Positions 26,462 to 36,052 of a stretch of DNA of 64,000 nt are shown here, piece after piece. The position numbers were made by a program, and so were the translations under genes. The notes beneath the pieces are model-generated. The model saw only the letters and a list, made by a program, of their open reading frames with translations, did no database searches and had not been told where the DNA came from. Location: positions 301,001 to 365,000 of the forward strand of contig NZ_LT629730.1 of the NCBI RefSeq assembly GCF_900104575.1, in the 5' to 3' direction. The stretch comes from Bacillus tuaregi (GTDB taxonomy: Bacteria; Bacillota; Bacilli; Bacillales; Cytobacillaceae). Position 1 is the first letter of the stretch, and each line of letters starts with the position of its first letter.

Positions 26462-27652
26462 CTATTCCCCCTTGTTTTGATTCTGAAGAGACTCTGAAAT
26501 GGTTCCTAAACGGCGAATTTCAGCATTTACATGAATGGTTACTTCCACATTTTTAAACTCTTGATTCCAATTGGCTTTGAGCTTTTTCCAGCTAACCGGA
26601 TCATCTCGATGGATTACTTCTCCAAATCCGAAAATATCACTATGTAGTTCGTTTTGAGCCCGATAGATAACCTTTTTGAGCTTATCTTCAATTTCAAGCT
26701 TATAATCAGATTCTATTTGTTTAATATGGTCTGGGTTTAGCAAATCGACGTTACACATGACTTCACCGATGTTACCCTCGGAGGTGACGGTGAGGTCTAT
26801 TTGAGGCTTCCCATTTTTGACTTTCCCCTTTACATCAGTTTTCGAGCGAATGGTTTCAATCGAGATTTTCCCAGGGTGACACGGGACGGTAACAAGTGTG
26901 TTATAGACATTGTCTGTAATATAGTTGTAGCCCTTGCTTTCATCCTCGGTCAACCAGCCAATCAGCCGGTCACTCTTAAAAGCGCCGATTTCTCCAATAT
27001 GGAGAGTTGTCGCTGGAGTAGAATGCTGAACATTGGAGACATTGCCTCCCTTATCGGGATTCCCGGTAAGGTGTATCCCTGTTAATACGGCTTCTTTACT
27101 TGGTGATAGGATATTATTAATTAATTCATCGAGCTGCACCGTTTTGGTGACGGTCCATGACCTCTCAGAATTCTTCATGGATGCATAAAGCTTATTAACA
27201 GGAATATTCTCTAGAGCGGACTGCACCTTTAGGATATCGAGTGCTTTTTGTCCCTTAGCAACGGTAATATAAAAATCCGTTCTTAATTCATGGTCACGTG
27301 CTAAAAAATCAAGCGTTTTTCCAATTCCCTCCTTGGCAAGCTCCTCACTAAATACCACCTGACGAAGCTGTGCCATGTAGATTTTCCGCGGTGAAAAGGT
27401 AGAAAGTCTGCGTAGGGCTTCAAACACGGTATCCCCTTTCACCTTTGCAGTGAGAACCTCTGATCGTCCTGACCGCTGTTTGCCGGATAGCTCACCAGGA
27501 TTCACAATCTGAACCGAAACCAAATATCCATCCTTTGCCTTATCAATCCCCAAACCTACACAAATCGCGAGCTCATTCAATTCGCGCTTACTCCAGCAGC
27601 CGCATAAAGTCATCATGATAACCACCAACAATAACACCAATTTCTTTTTCAT
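26462..27652 (-). CDS. Germinant receptor lipoprotein, GerAC family
   Basis: 396 aa. Lipoprotein signal MKKKLVLLLVVIMMTLCGC, then the Ger(x)C family start CWSKRELNELAICVGLGIDK. The full family length suggests an intact C subunit on the outer face of the spore inner membrane. It is 167 bp downstream of the A gene. Confidence 0.92.
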   Translation of the reverse strand: MKKKLVLLLVVIMMTLCGCWSKRELNELAICVGLGIDKAKDGYLVSVQIVNPGELSGKQRSGRSEVLTAKVKGDTVFEALRRLSTFSPRKIYMAQLRQVVFSEELAKEGIGKTLDFLARDHELRTDFYITVAKGQKALDILKVQSALENIPVNKLYASMKNSERSWTVTKTVQLDELINNILSPSKEAVLTGIHLTGNPDKGGNVSNVQHSTPATTLHIGEIGAFKSDRLIGWLTEDESKGYNYITDNVYNTLVTVPCHPGKISIETIRSKTDVKGKVKNGKPQIDLTVTSEGNIGEVMCNVDLLNPDHIKQIESDYKLEIEDKLKKVIYRAQNELHSDIFGFGEVIHRDDPVSWKKLKANWNQEFKNVEVTIHVNAEIRRLGTISESLQNQNKGE

Positions 27653-27819
27653 TTATATCCCTCACTAACATGTAGAAGCATGAGTAATGGTCACCTGATT
27701 CTATTTATTAGAAGCATAGGGTGGTTTTCATGCTTCATAAAAGGTAAATCTTCCTGAATAGGATTCGCTCCATTTCATCCTCTTGTATAAAAAGGATGCC
27801 ATAATGCCCTCCGCCTGTA

Positions 27820-29433
27820 TCATTTAGGTGGCTTAGGAGGTGGTGTTGTGGAGCGAGTTATGTTGTTTGGACTGATGAGTCTTGGTCTTGTTCGCAGGAG
27901 CCAGCGTGGTGCTCTTACAAAGTTATCCTTCTGATCCTGCAGGTTAAAGGGAGCATTTGGAGCAAGATAGGGAATGCCAAATGATCGAATGCTGCTCATA
28001 TGAAGGACCATGACAATCAAGCCTAATAAAATGCCGAATAAGCCAAAGGAGGCCGCCAGTAACATTAAGGGAAATCGCAGCAACCTCGTTGAAATCGACA
28101 TATTGAAAGAAGGTGAAACAAAACTACTAATAGCGGTTAAGGCAACGACAATCACCATGGAGGCCGATACAATGCCAGCTTCTACTGCAGCCTGTCCAAT
28201 GACTAACGCTCCGACAATGGAAATGGCCGATCCTACTGCTCGCGGCATTCGGATGCCAGCTTCCCGCAAAATCTCAAAGGTAATTTCCATCATAATCGCT
28301 TCTACTAAAGCAGGAAGCGGTACCCCTTCACGCTGAGCGGCTAGGCTAATCAGCATTTCACTTGGCAGCATTTCCTGATGAAAGGTGGTGACGGCAATGT
28401 AGGCTGAAGGTGTAAGCAATGCCAGGAAAAAGGCCAGGTATCGTAGCAGCCGAATAAAGGTTGAAATATCGGCACGCTGATAATAGTCTTCGCTGGATTG
28501 GAAGAAATGAATGAATAGAGAGGGAACCACAAGTACAAAGGGGGTTCCATCTATAACAAGGGCAATCCTTCCCTCCAGCAGTGCAGCTGCAACAGAATCG
28601 GGTCGTTCCGTATTCATTACGGTGGGAAAAGGTGAATACCTCGCATCCTGAATAAACTCTTCAATATGTCCGCTTTCTAATATTCCATCAATCCTGATCC
28701 GCTTAAGTCGGCTTTTCACTTCTGCTACAATATCGTCCGTAGCGATCCCAGCTATGTACATGATGGAGATGTCGGTTTGGGTTCTGGTGCCAAGTTTCAT
28801 GGAATCAACTCGAAGATTTTTATCCTTAATTCGTCTTCGAATTAACGCTGTATTTGTCCGTAGCGTTTCCGTAAAACAATCCTTAGGGCCCCTAACAACT
28901 GTTTGTGAAGTGGGTTCTGCCACACTGCGTTTTTCCCAGCCTCTGGAGTTCAGTGCCAGTCCCTTTGAAACACCGTTCATTAACAGGACGGTATCACCTG
29001 AAAGGACGGTAGAGAAAAGTGTCTCGAAATCGGTAAATTCCTTTAAATCGGCAACGGGCATTCCCCGTGCTTTAATGGTGCGGAATACATTTTCATTTTG
29101 GTTTCGCGTTCCTACATGAATTTTTTGAATATCGACCATCAAGCTCTCTAAGATGAACTCCTGGATGAAGGCAGAATTAGACAATCCATCAGCATAAATC
29201 AGGCAGACGGTTTGTCCCTCTTGTTCAACTAAAGGAAATTTTCGTAATGTGATGTCAGAGCTGTTTCCTGTTGTTGTATTAAAGTAGGAGAGATTCTCTT
29301 CTAAATCAGATGACAGCTGTTTCACGTTAGGATCCTTATCACTATTCTCAATTGACTGGTTAGATTGAGACTCTTCATTCTTTTGTATTTGAGATTTTTT
29401 TCGTCTAATTGGGTACACTTTACGCGTACGCAC
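27820..29433 (-). CDS. Germinant receptor A subunit, GerAA family
   Basis: 537 aa: soluble N-terminal half (KDCFTETLRTNTALIRRRIKD, RVDSMKLGTRTQTDISIMYI), then four to five membrane segments with the conserved LISLAAQREGVPLPALVEA block, and a Pro-rich C-terminal tail (TTPPPKPPK). First gene of the receptor operon. Absence of frameshifts suggests a functional receptor; the germinant is not predictable. Confidence 0.93.
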   Translation of the reverse strand: MRTRKVYPIRRKKSQIQKNEESQSNQSIENSDKDPNVKQLSSDLEENLSYFNTTTGNSSDITLRKFPLVEQEGQTVCLIYADGLSNSAFIQEFILESLMVDIQKIHVGTRNQNENVFRTIKARGMPVADLKEFTDFETLFSTVLSGDTVLLMNGVSKGLALNSRGWEKRSVAEPTSQTVVRGPKDCFTETLRTNTALIRRRIKDKNLRVDSMKLGTRTQTDISIMYIAGIATDDIVAEVKSRLKRIRIDGILESGHIEEFIQDARYSPFPTVMNTERPDSVAAALLEGRIALVIDGTPFVLVVPSLFIHFFQSSEDYYQRADISTFIRLLRYLAFFLALLTPSAYIAVTTFHQEMLPSEMLISLAAQREGVPLPALVEAIMMEITFEILREAGIRMPRAVGSAISIVGALVIGQAAVEAGIVSASMVIVVALTAISSFVSPSFNMSISTRLLRFPLMLLAASFGLFGILLGLIVMVLHMSSIRSFGIPYLAPNAPFNLQDQKDNFVRAPRWLLRTRPRLISPNNITRSTTPPPKPPK

Positions 29434-29627
29434 GGTAAATCACCTCATCTCATACCTCTTCATTGCTGACAGTAAGCCATCTTGCAGGGAATAGCTTTAA
29501 CCGCGACTTCATAAATGTCATACGAATTTGTCTTCGAATATTAAAATATTTATAAATTACTTTTCCCAACGTCCTGAGAATTATTAAAAAAAGCATGAAG
29601 CAGGGTATTCTTTAATAGGAATGAAAA

Positions 29628-29672
29628 AGGACAAGGAATGAAGTGAGAAATCGTTTCATTCCTTGTCCTTTT
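29628..29672. terminator. Strong bidirectional terminator-like hairpin
   Basis: AAGGACAAGGAATGAA pairs with TTCATTCCTTGTCCTT then TTTTG. No obvious upstream plus-strand gene; it may insulate the ger promoter from the repeats. Confidence 0.7.
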
Positions 29673-29701
29673 TTGTATGTTTTATAACGTATTAATTAAA
29701 C

Positions 29702-29888
29702 TCCATTCAGCAGAAGTCCTCCACTTCTACAAGTGGGGGATGAAGGCAAATGGTCCTTCGATTCAGTGGGGGTTCAAACCCCGGCTGAATGAAGTTAAGC
29801 CTCCGGCGGATGTCTCGGATTTTTTAAAGGTAATTTATCGAGCGAGCTCGATAAAAATCCGGACGCAAATTCGACGGGCGAATTTGAT
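29702..29888 (+). repeat. Dispersed multi-hairpin element, copy 2 (full)
   Basis: Same order of four hairpins as 15260-15445. The third stem has changed to TTTATCGAGC/GCTCGATAAA with pairing kept, which indicates compensatory change. Confidence 0.88.
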
Positions 29889-30226
29889 ATGGGGAAAAAT
29901 GTGGACGGTTTTGTAGCTTCTTTTAGTCCTAGGAGGGTACCGAGAGAAGAAAACCGTCCAATGAATAGCCATCACTTAAATAAGTGAAGCAATTCACATT
30001 ATCAAAGCACCTTTATCTTACTGGATTTGGAAGCAGGAAGACAATATCCTTTCAAAGGATTTCACCAACATGACAAAATGATATTGCTAAAATGTGAAGT
30101 GATGAGCTTGATTGGTGCTTGGAAAATGGCTCATGGCTGTTTCTATCGCTTCATTGAATAATAGAAACTACATCTATCGATTTTTTTCTGGGTGATTATT
30201 GTAACAGTTAACATTTTGACAAAAGA
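29889..30226. other. Non-coding interval
   Basis: 338 bp upstream of the small gene at 30291. No ORF with a ribosome site. Confidence 0.4.
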
Positions 30227-30256
30227 AAATATTCTCCTGAGTGCTTGTACATACTA
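30227..30256 (+). promoter_or_regulatory. Candidate SigG promoter
   Basis: AAATA (30227-30231), 18-bp spacer, then CATACTA (30250-30256). The -10 fits the forespore sigma-G consensus CATWHTA exactly, and the -35 fits gHATR at 4 of 5. Confidence 0.45.
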
Positions 30257-30290
30257 TAATCGTTACGATTTCAAAAGGAGATGAAGACAA

Positions 30291-30446
30291 ATGTCAAAGC
30301 AAGGTGTCCAAAACAATAATCAAACAAGAGCACAAAAAGAGAGACAGGATAATCGAAACGATCTTGAACTAGGTAATGAATTTCAAATAGGAAACTCTGG
30401 TTCGCAAAGCCAGAAAAAAAGTGGACGACAGGTAAATAAAAAGTAG
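30291..30446 (+). CDS. 51-aa Gln/Asn-rich small protein, possible spore protein
   Basis: MSKQGVQNNNQTRAQKERQD, then LELGNEFQIGNSGSQSQKK. AAAAGGAG lies 10 nt before the ATG. Composition (Gln, Asn, Ser, Lys; no Cys or Trp) is like gamma-type SASPs. A SigG-like promoter upstream agrees with forespore expression. Confidence 0.6.
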   Translation: MSKQGVQNNNQTRAQKERQDNRNDLELGNEFQIGNSGSQSQKKSGRQVNKK

Positions 30447-30484
30447 GTAGTCTTACTAGAAGAATCAGCTCTATTAACGATTTG

Positions 30485-30512
30485 GCTCGATAAAAATCCG
30501 GGCGAATTTGAT
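30485..30512 (+). repeat. Dispersed element fragment
   Basis: GCTCGATAAAAATCCGG joined directly to GGCGAATTTGAT; the left arm of the last hairpin is deleted. Confidence 0.7.
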
Positions 30513-30661
30513 ACAGATCTATCAGGTTATTTGCGACTGACCATCAGCGGGGAAGAGGTAGACGAAAGGTAGAGAAGTCTATCGAGGAGGACTGACTAAC
30601 ACAGCCTATGCTTCGAAAAAACCCGTTGATGGATGTTTTACACTTTTCATCCACAGCTTGA

Positions 30662-31075
30662 CTAGTATTCGTTGTCGACACTTTTCGTGATATCGTCGAG
30701 GCTAGCCCCAGCAGCTAATAGTGCTTCTTTGACAGCACCGATAATGGCTCTGCTTGTATATGTGGCACCTGCAACCGTATCAACCGAAATGGATTGCCTT
30801 TCGACAATAGCATGAGGAATTTGCTCGAGTGCATCATCCGTTATGGCCTCCGTTTCACGATGTTCGATAATGTTTACCTCTTTAATCGTATTTTCATCCA
30901 CTGTAACCGAAACCTTAATCGGTCCTTTGTAGCCTTCTGTTTTTTCCTTGTAGGTTCCAGGATGAAAAATGCCCGTTTCCCCAGCATTACTTTCGATAGC
31001 TTGGCCGCAGCCAGCTATCAGCAGTAACACAAAAATATACAGCAAGTACTTTAATACACCACTCCTCTTTTTCAT
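30662..31075 (-). CDS. FMN-binding lipoprotein
   Basis: 137 aa from ATG 31075 (GGAG upstream). Lipobox LIAGC, then an FMN_bind domain: GTYKEKTEGYKGPIKVSVTV and VDTVAGATYTSRAIIGAV. The Thr of the GAT motif is the site to which ApbE attaches FMN in the family. Surface one-electron carrier. A paralogue is encoded on the other strand at 31631. Confidence 0.85.
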   Translation of the reverse strand: MKKRSGVLKYLLYIFVLLLIAGCGQAIESNAGETGIFHPGTYKEKTEGYKGPIKVSVTVDENTIKEVNIIEHRETEAITDDALEQIPHAIVERQSISVDTVAGATYTSRAIIGAVKEALLAAGASLDDITKSVDNEY

Positions 31076-31233
31076 AATTCTCAGCTCCATTTTTTTATTA
31101 CTATATTTACAATATTTTCCTAATTTCATCTTAACAAACAAAAACTCATCTCACTATAGACCAGTCATTTTGTAAGAATTTAGTCATATCATTATGGCGA
31201 AGTTATTACAAAATAAGAATGTTTCGTGATTAC

Positions 31234-31357
31234 CGATTCAGTGGGGGTTCAAACCCCGGCTGAATGAAGTTAAGCCTCCGGCGAGTCTTGCGATTTTTTA
31301 AAGGTAGTTTACCCGAGCGATGCAGGTAATCCGGACGCAAATTCGACGGGCGAATTT
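31234..31357 (+). repeat. Dispersed multi-hairpin element, copy 3 (5' truncated)
   Basis: Starts at the second hairpin (GATTCAGTGGGGG); hairpins 2-4 are present, and the third has lost two loop-side bases. Lies between the divergent FMN-binding genes. Confidence 0.85.
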
Positions 31358-31630
31358 TATCTGTGTGAGCAAAAATTGACGGGAGTCTACTATTGTCACT
31401 CAGGTTGACGTTTTTATGAATAGTGCGTGAATTCCGTTGACGTTTCTATTATTGAGAATTATATTTACATTGAGCGTTATGGATAGAATTGGTATATCAT
31501 AGAGAGTTCAAAACGCGAGATAGGCATTTAATAAAATGTGAATCTACTCACATGATGAATTGCTTTAACTTCACTATAAAGAATTAAGGCGAAATAAATT
31601 TGTGATTATTTTCACAAAAGGAGAGAAAAC

Positions 31631-31975
31631 ATGAAAAAGAAATTCATGACAGCTGCAGCAATCGTTGGAACAGCTATCGTTCTTTTTGGCTGCGGCGGAG
31701 GTGGCAGTGAGTGGGCTGACGGTGACTATGAGGGAAGAGCTGAAGGGATGCATGGTGACTTAGTTGTAAACGTTTCCATCGAAGAGGGGAAAATCTCAAA
31801 GGTTGATATTGTGGAACATGCAGAATCACCAGGAGTCTCTGATGGTGCAATTGAACAGGTACCTCAATCGATTGTGGAGCAGCAAAGTACAGAAGTTGAT
31901 ACGGTCACAGGTGCAACCTCAACATCCAACACGATCATTACAGCTGTAAATGATGCTTTAAGTAAGGCGGAATAA
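31631..31975 (+). CDS. FMN-binding lipoprotein
   Basis: 114 aa. Lipobox LFGC, then one FMN_bind domain (GDYEGRAEGMHGDLVVNVSI ... VDTVTGATSTSNTIITAV), with the flavinylation Thr in TGATSTS. AAAGGAG precedes the ATG. It is 21 bp before the secreted flavoprotein reductase, so the two form an operon in which this carrier probably supplies electrons to the reductase at the cell surface. Confidence 0.9.
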   Translation: MKKKFMTAAAIVGTAIVLFGCGGGGSEWADGDYEGRAEGMHGDLVVNVSIEEGKISKVDIVEHAESPGVSDGAIEQVPQSIVEQQSTEVDTVTGATSTSNTIITAVNDALSKAE

Positions 31976-31996
31976 ATAATTCTAGGAGGTAACGTG

Positions 31997-33484
31997 ATGT
32001 TATCTGGAAAAAAGGCTAAATTTATTAGTTTATTTCTTAGTATGATTATGATTCTAGCCTTCTTCTCCGGCTGCTCTAGCAAGGATTCCGGTGAAGAAAC
32101 ATCTAGTGGCGATGACGCTACTAAAGAAACCGCTACTGAAACAGTCAAGGATTATGATGTTGTAGTCATTGGCGGAGGGGCGGCAGGACTATCTGCAGCC
32201 ATTGAAGCCTCTGAAGCAGGCTCCAAGGTGGTTGTACTAGAGAAAATGCCGTTTGTTGGTGGAAGTACGCTGATTTCCGGCGGTATTATTTATGCAACCG
32301 GCTCCGAGCTTCAAGAAAAAGCAGGTGTAGAGGACTCAGTGGAAAATCTTGTAAACTATTGGATGGAACGCTCAGAAGGACATGCTGACGAAGTACTGTT
32401 AAGAACCGTTGCGGAAAAATCAGGCGACACTATCAATTGGCTTGTGAATGATGTTGGTGTTGAACTGCCAAATCTATCTCCAGCTGGGATTAGTCCTGTA
32501 TTAAGAGCACATTCAACGACTGACGGCGGTAATGGAATTATTGCTCCATTAAAGGCCTATGCTGAAAGCAAAAACGTGGAAATTTTATTAGAAACAACAG
32601 CAAAAGAATTGATTCAAAGTGATGATGGTCAAATTACTGGTGTGAAAGCAGTGGATAAGGACGATAATGAAATTACCTTTAATGCAAAATCCGTTGTATT
32701 AGCGACTGGTGGTTTTGATAGAAACGAAGATTTAATGAAGAAATACAACCCTGACCTTATGGGCAAAGATAATACTAACTATGTAGGAATGGGAAATACT
32801 GGTGATGGCTTGCTTATGGCTGGGGAAGTAGGAGCTGAGATAGTAGGTAACGGTGGCGTCATTGGTATAAGAGGCGTTGAAGGGGAGCCAAACTTTGAAT
32901 CTGAAGTGAGTATGATTATGTGGAGCCCCTATTTATTAGTCAATAAAGAGGGCAAGCGTTTTGTGAATGAAGCAACTGATTATCCAATCATTCATACGGC
33001 CTTATCACAGCAAACAGATAAAAGTGCGTATTTAATCTTTGATGGCACAACATACAACGAGCTATTAGACAAAGCAGTTGAAAGAGGAGAAGCCTTTGTG
33101 TCTGATTCTCTTGAGGATTTAGCGAGCCAGGCTGGTCTTGATAAGGATGTATTCGCTGCAACTGTAACAGAATACAATTCTATGGTAGAAAGCGGTCAGG
33201 ATACTTTATTTGGCAAGGATATGTCCAAGCAAACCAAAATTGAAAACGCAAAATTCTATGCCGTTAAAGTTGTCTCGGCAACAATCGGTACCATGACTGG
33301 CGTTAAAATCGATGCAGATACACATGTATTAGACAAAGAGGGACAACCAATTCCAAACCTATACGCAGCAGGGGAAGTAGCAAACGGAGACTTCTTCTAT
33401 AGAGAGTATCCTGCTAGCGGAACCTCCATCCAAATGAGCTTAACCTTTGGTAGAATTGCTGGAACCAATGCAGCAGAAAAATAA
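31997..33484 (+). CDS. Extracellular fumarate-reductase-type flavoprotein (lipoprotein)
   Basis: 495 aa from ATG 31997 (TAGGAGGT 6 nt upstream). Lipoprotein signal ending AFFSGC, Ser/Thr/Glu linker, FAD-binding DVVVIGGGAAGLSAAIEASEAG, GGSTLISGG, VVLATGGFDRNEDL and the C-terminal AAGEVANGDFFYREYPASGT with GRIAG. This is the FAD_binding_2 fold of fumarate, urocanate and related soluble reductases. The Arg before EYPASG matches the catalytic region. Exported and anchored, it is a terminal reductase for an external electron acceptor; the acceptor is unknown. Confidence 0.9.
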   Translation: MLSGKKAKFISLFLSMIMILAFFSGCSSKDSGEETSSGDDATKETATETVKDYDVVVIGGGAAGLSAAIEASEAGSKVVVLEKMPFVGGSTLISGGIIYATGSELQEKAGVEDSVENLVNYWMERSEGHADEVLLRTVAEKSGDTINWLVNDVGVELPNLSPAGISPVLRAHSTTDGGNGIIAPLKAYAESKNVEILLETTAKELIQSDDGQITGVKAVDKDDNEITFNAKSVVLATGGFDRNEDLMKKYNPDLMGKDNTNYVGMGNTGDGLLMAGEVGAEIVGNGGVIGIRGVEGEPNFESEVSMIMWSPYLLVNKEGKRFVNEATDYPIIHTALSQQTDKSAYLIFDGTTYNELLDKAVERGEAFVSDSLEDLASQAGLDKDVFAATVTEYNSMVESGQDTLFGKDMSKQTKIENAKFYAVKVVSATIGTMTGVKIDADTHVLDKEGQPIPNLYAAGEVANGDFFYREYPASGTSIQMSLTFGRIAGTNAAEK

Positions 33485-33535
33485 AAAGGAAGGAAGCATG
33501 GGGAAGATTCTTGTGCTAGCAATACTGTAAATGCA

Positions 33536-33567
33536 AAAGACGCCTGTCATAGACAGACGTCTTTCCT
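33536..33567 (+). terminator. Terminator of the flavoprotein operon
   Basis: AAAGACGCCTGTC / GACAGACGTCTTT stem. Confidence 0.75.
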
Positions 33568-33764
33568 GCGTATTGCGGCAATGGACCAGATGACCACATT
33601 CATCCGTTCGCATAGCGAATGTCCATTGACTTATGCAAATTAGCTCATCGCTTGATTAATATAACATTAATAGGAAGGATTAACAAGCTGATTTTTACTA
33701 TGGTAAAAAGTTACAGATTATCCTCTCGCAAGATTCCTATTCTCTTTTGATATAGATTAAAGGA

Positions 33765-34490
33765 TTATTCTACAAGTTTGGCAAAGTCTTCAATCGTTGT
33801 TGAGTTTTTAACATAGGTTCGCGGCAGGAGATATCGCTCATTTTTGATATTCTGTTCTTTATAGGGACCCGGTGTTGTTGTGAGTCCGTATTGATAGTAT
33901 TTCTTGGTTTCCTCGACTACCCTGGAATTAAAGTTGCCGTAAGGGTACGAAAGGGCAATGACAGGCTTGCCGGTGATTCTTTCAATCTTTTTCTTTGAGT
34001 CCTGCAGCTCATATTCCATCTTTTCTCTCTTAGTCAAATCCGGATGTGTGGCTGTGTGAGATTGAATCGAGAACAGACCTGTTTCTGCTAGCATTTTTAA
34101 CTCTGCTGATGTTAAGCGACCAACTCCCCCAATGAAGTCGGAGATAACAAAGATAGTACCGGTTGGTTTAAATTCCTCGGTTCGCAGCCTTAAAAAAATC
34201 TCAAAGGCCTTCAAATTGTTTTTATACCCGTCATCAAAGGTAATAAAGATCGGTTTGTCTACAGTTTTTCGATCCTTCCAACGCTCAAAGGTTAATAGCG
34301 TGTAGCCATGGTCGCGTAAATACCTGATTTGCTCCTCAAAATGGTTCGGTGTAACATATAGCTCCTTCTGCCCTGTTCCCTGATACTCATCAATCGAATG
34401 ATAGACAAGAATCGGAATGGCTTTTTCAGCATAAGCCTGTGTTGGTGCTAGAAATAGTATTCCTAATAATAAAACCACAGCTTTTTTCAT
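33765..34490 (-). CDS. Secreted polysaccharide deacetylase
   Basis: 241 aa from ATG 34490. Signal peptide ending in APTQAYA, then a NodB/CE4 domain: VYHSID, FITFDDGYKN (metal Asp), SHTATHPDL (metal His pair), YPYGN, and TTTPG. Removes N-acetyl groups from cell-wall or extracellular polysaccharide. Monocistronic. Confidence 0.9.
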   Translation of the reverse strand: MKKAVVLLLGILFLAPTQAYAEKAIPILVYHSIDEYQGTGQKELYVTPNHFEEQIRYLRDHGYTLLTFERWKDRKTVDKPIFITFDDGYKNNLKAFEIFLRLRTEEFKPTGTIFVISDFIGGVGRLTSAELKMLAETGLFSIQSHTATHPDLTKREKMEYELQDSKKKIERITGKPVIALSYPYGNFNSRVVEETKKYYQYGLTTTPGPYKEQNIKNERYLLPRTYVKNSTTIEDFAKLVE

Positions 34491-34733
34491 ACAAACCCCA
34501 CTATTCATTATTTTTTCCTTAGTATTCCAAGAATGATTGAAAATATGATGGGGGACGTCGGGTCTCTTGTTTCGGTATAATATATGTAAATCTCGTAAAT
34601 GGGGAATACGGTGCTAATTTTTTGTTAACAAACTGTGAAGTTTTCATTAAGTCTTCATGTTCATTTCGCTATTTTGAAATGGGTGTATTATAATAGTTTT
34701 TGAGATTAAAAGATAAATGAGGAGATGCACGCA

Positions 34734-34922
34734 ATGCTAGCAAATATTGGCGTACCAGGATTAATTCTCATCATCGTATTGGCACTTATCATATTTGGCC
34801 CAAAGAAGCTGCCTGAACTTGGCCGTGCGGTTGGACAAACATTAGGCGAATTTAAGAAATCTGCACGTGAACTAACAAGTGATGACATGGATGAGACCAA
34901 AAAGGTCGAAGCAACTAAATAA
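34734..34922 (+). CDS. tatA: Twin-arginine translocase subunit TatA
   Basis: 62 aa: one membrane helix ([22 protein letters not shown]), the [11 protein letters not shown] hinge, amphipathic helix ([13 protein letters not shown]) and a charged tail. The ATG at 34734 is chosen because GAGGAG is 9 nt upstream; the ATG at 34725 overlaps it. A terminator separates it from tatC. Confidence 0.95.
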   Translation: MLANIGVPGLILIIVLALIIFGPKKLPELGRAVGQTLGEFKKSARELTSDDMDETKKVEATK

Positions 34923-34933
34923 GCTTAAAACAG

Positions 34934-34960
34934 GGTGTAAGGGAACTTACACCTTTTTCA
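34934..34960 (+). terminator. Terminator between tatA and tatC
   Basis: GGTGTAAG / CTTACACC then TTTTT. May lower tatC transcription relative to tatA. Confidence 0.85.
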
Positions 34961-35037
34961 AACGACTAAGTGGAATGACTAGGCTTAGCTGTGGAGTGTT
35001 CCAGTTTTGCAAATAAACTAATTAACGGGGATGTACT

Positions 35038-35781
35038 ATGGAAGAAAAAGAGTTAAATTTAATAGACCATCTTGATGAACTAAGGTCAAGGCTGATAAAA
35101 ATCGTTGCGGCATTTATTATACTATTCATAGTTGGGTTTATCTATGTCGAGGACGTCTATGCATGGATGACGAGCGATTTGGATGTCAAACTAATTGTAC
35201 TCGGACCAAGTGATATTCTATGGATTTATTTTATGATTGCTACAGTGGTGGCCATAGCAGGGACGATTCCAGTATTGGCTTATCAATTATGGGCATTTAT
35301 CAAGCCTGCCCTCAAGCCAAATGAAGTGAAGGTATCCTTATCCTATATTCCAGCTCTGTTCTTTTTATTTATTATCGGGCTGTGCTTTGGATACTTCATT
35401 ATTTTTCCAACCATTATGAGCTTTTTAATAGAACTTGGTGGAGACATGATGGTAACCAACTTTACGGCGGAAAAATATTTCCGTTTTATCATGACCACGA
35501 CCATTCCGTTTGGTATTCTATTTGAATTACCGGTCGTACTGATGTTTCTAACCTCCTTGGGAATCATTAATCCATATGTCCTGCAAAAGATTAGGAAATA
35601 TGCATATTTCCTACTGATTGTCGTTGCGGTAGTGATATCACCACCGGACGTCATGTCCGACTTCTTAGTTGCAGTTCCATTATTATTCCTATATGAAATC
35701 AGCGTGAATCTATCAAAAATCGTCTATAAACGAAAGCTTAAAAAACAACAAAAATGGGAAGCCGAATTCGAAGAAGCATAA
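35038..35781 (+). CDS. tatC: Twin-arginine translocase subunit TatC
   Basis: 247 aa with six membrane segments. Begins with the family signature LNLIDHLDELRSRLIK and contains FIKPALKPNE, FGILFELPVVLMFL and VISPPD. Recognises twin-arginine signal peptides. With TatA it makes a minimal Gram-positive Tat pore. No Tat substrate gene is next to it. Confidence 0.95.
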   Translation: MEEKELNLIDHLDELRSRLIKIVAAFIILFIVGFIYVEDVYAWMTSDLDVKLIVLGPSDILWIYFMIATVVAIAGTIPVLAYQLWAFIKPALKPNEVKVSLSYIPALFFLFIIGLCFGYFIIFPTIMSFLIELGGDMMVTNFTAEKYFRFIMTTTIPFGILFELPVVLMFLTSLGIINPYVLQKIRKYAYFLLIVVAVVISPPDVMSDFLVAVPLLFLYEISVNLSKIVYKRKLKKQQKWEAEFEEA

Positions 35782-35806
35782 GTCATTCACTTATGCTTTT
35801 TTTGTT
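35776..35806 (+). terminator. Terminator of tatC
   Basis: GCATAAGT / ACTTATGC then TTTTTTTG, overlapping the stop. Confidence 0.85.
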
Positions 35807-36052
35807 GCAATTAGTATAGGTGCTGGGGACATTTCCGTGTATTAACGTCATGAATATTATATTTCTATAGTTTATTCACAAAATGGTCAAATTTCTAAGA
35901 AGGTATTAAGGCCTATCGATAGAATTAAATATAAGGACTATTTAACTAATTGTTATATTCTTGTGAATCCCAAAAAATAGAAATTGTATTTTGTAAAAAG
36001 CAAATGGGATTCTGGAGGAATCAGTGTTTGCTTCGAAAAGAGAGGAGATTAT

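Noticed and set aside
29677..29916. 79-aa open frame
   Set aside because: Lies wholly in the dispersed hairpin element; the frame is not kept in other copies.
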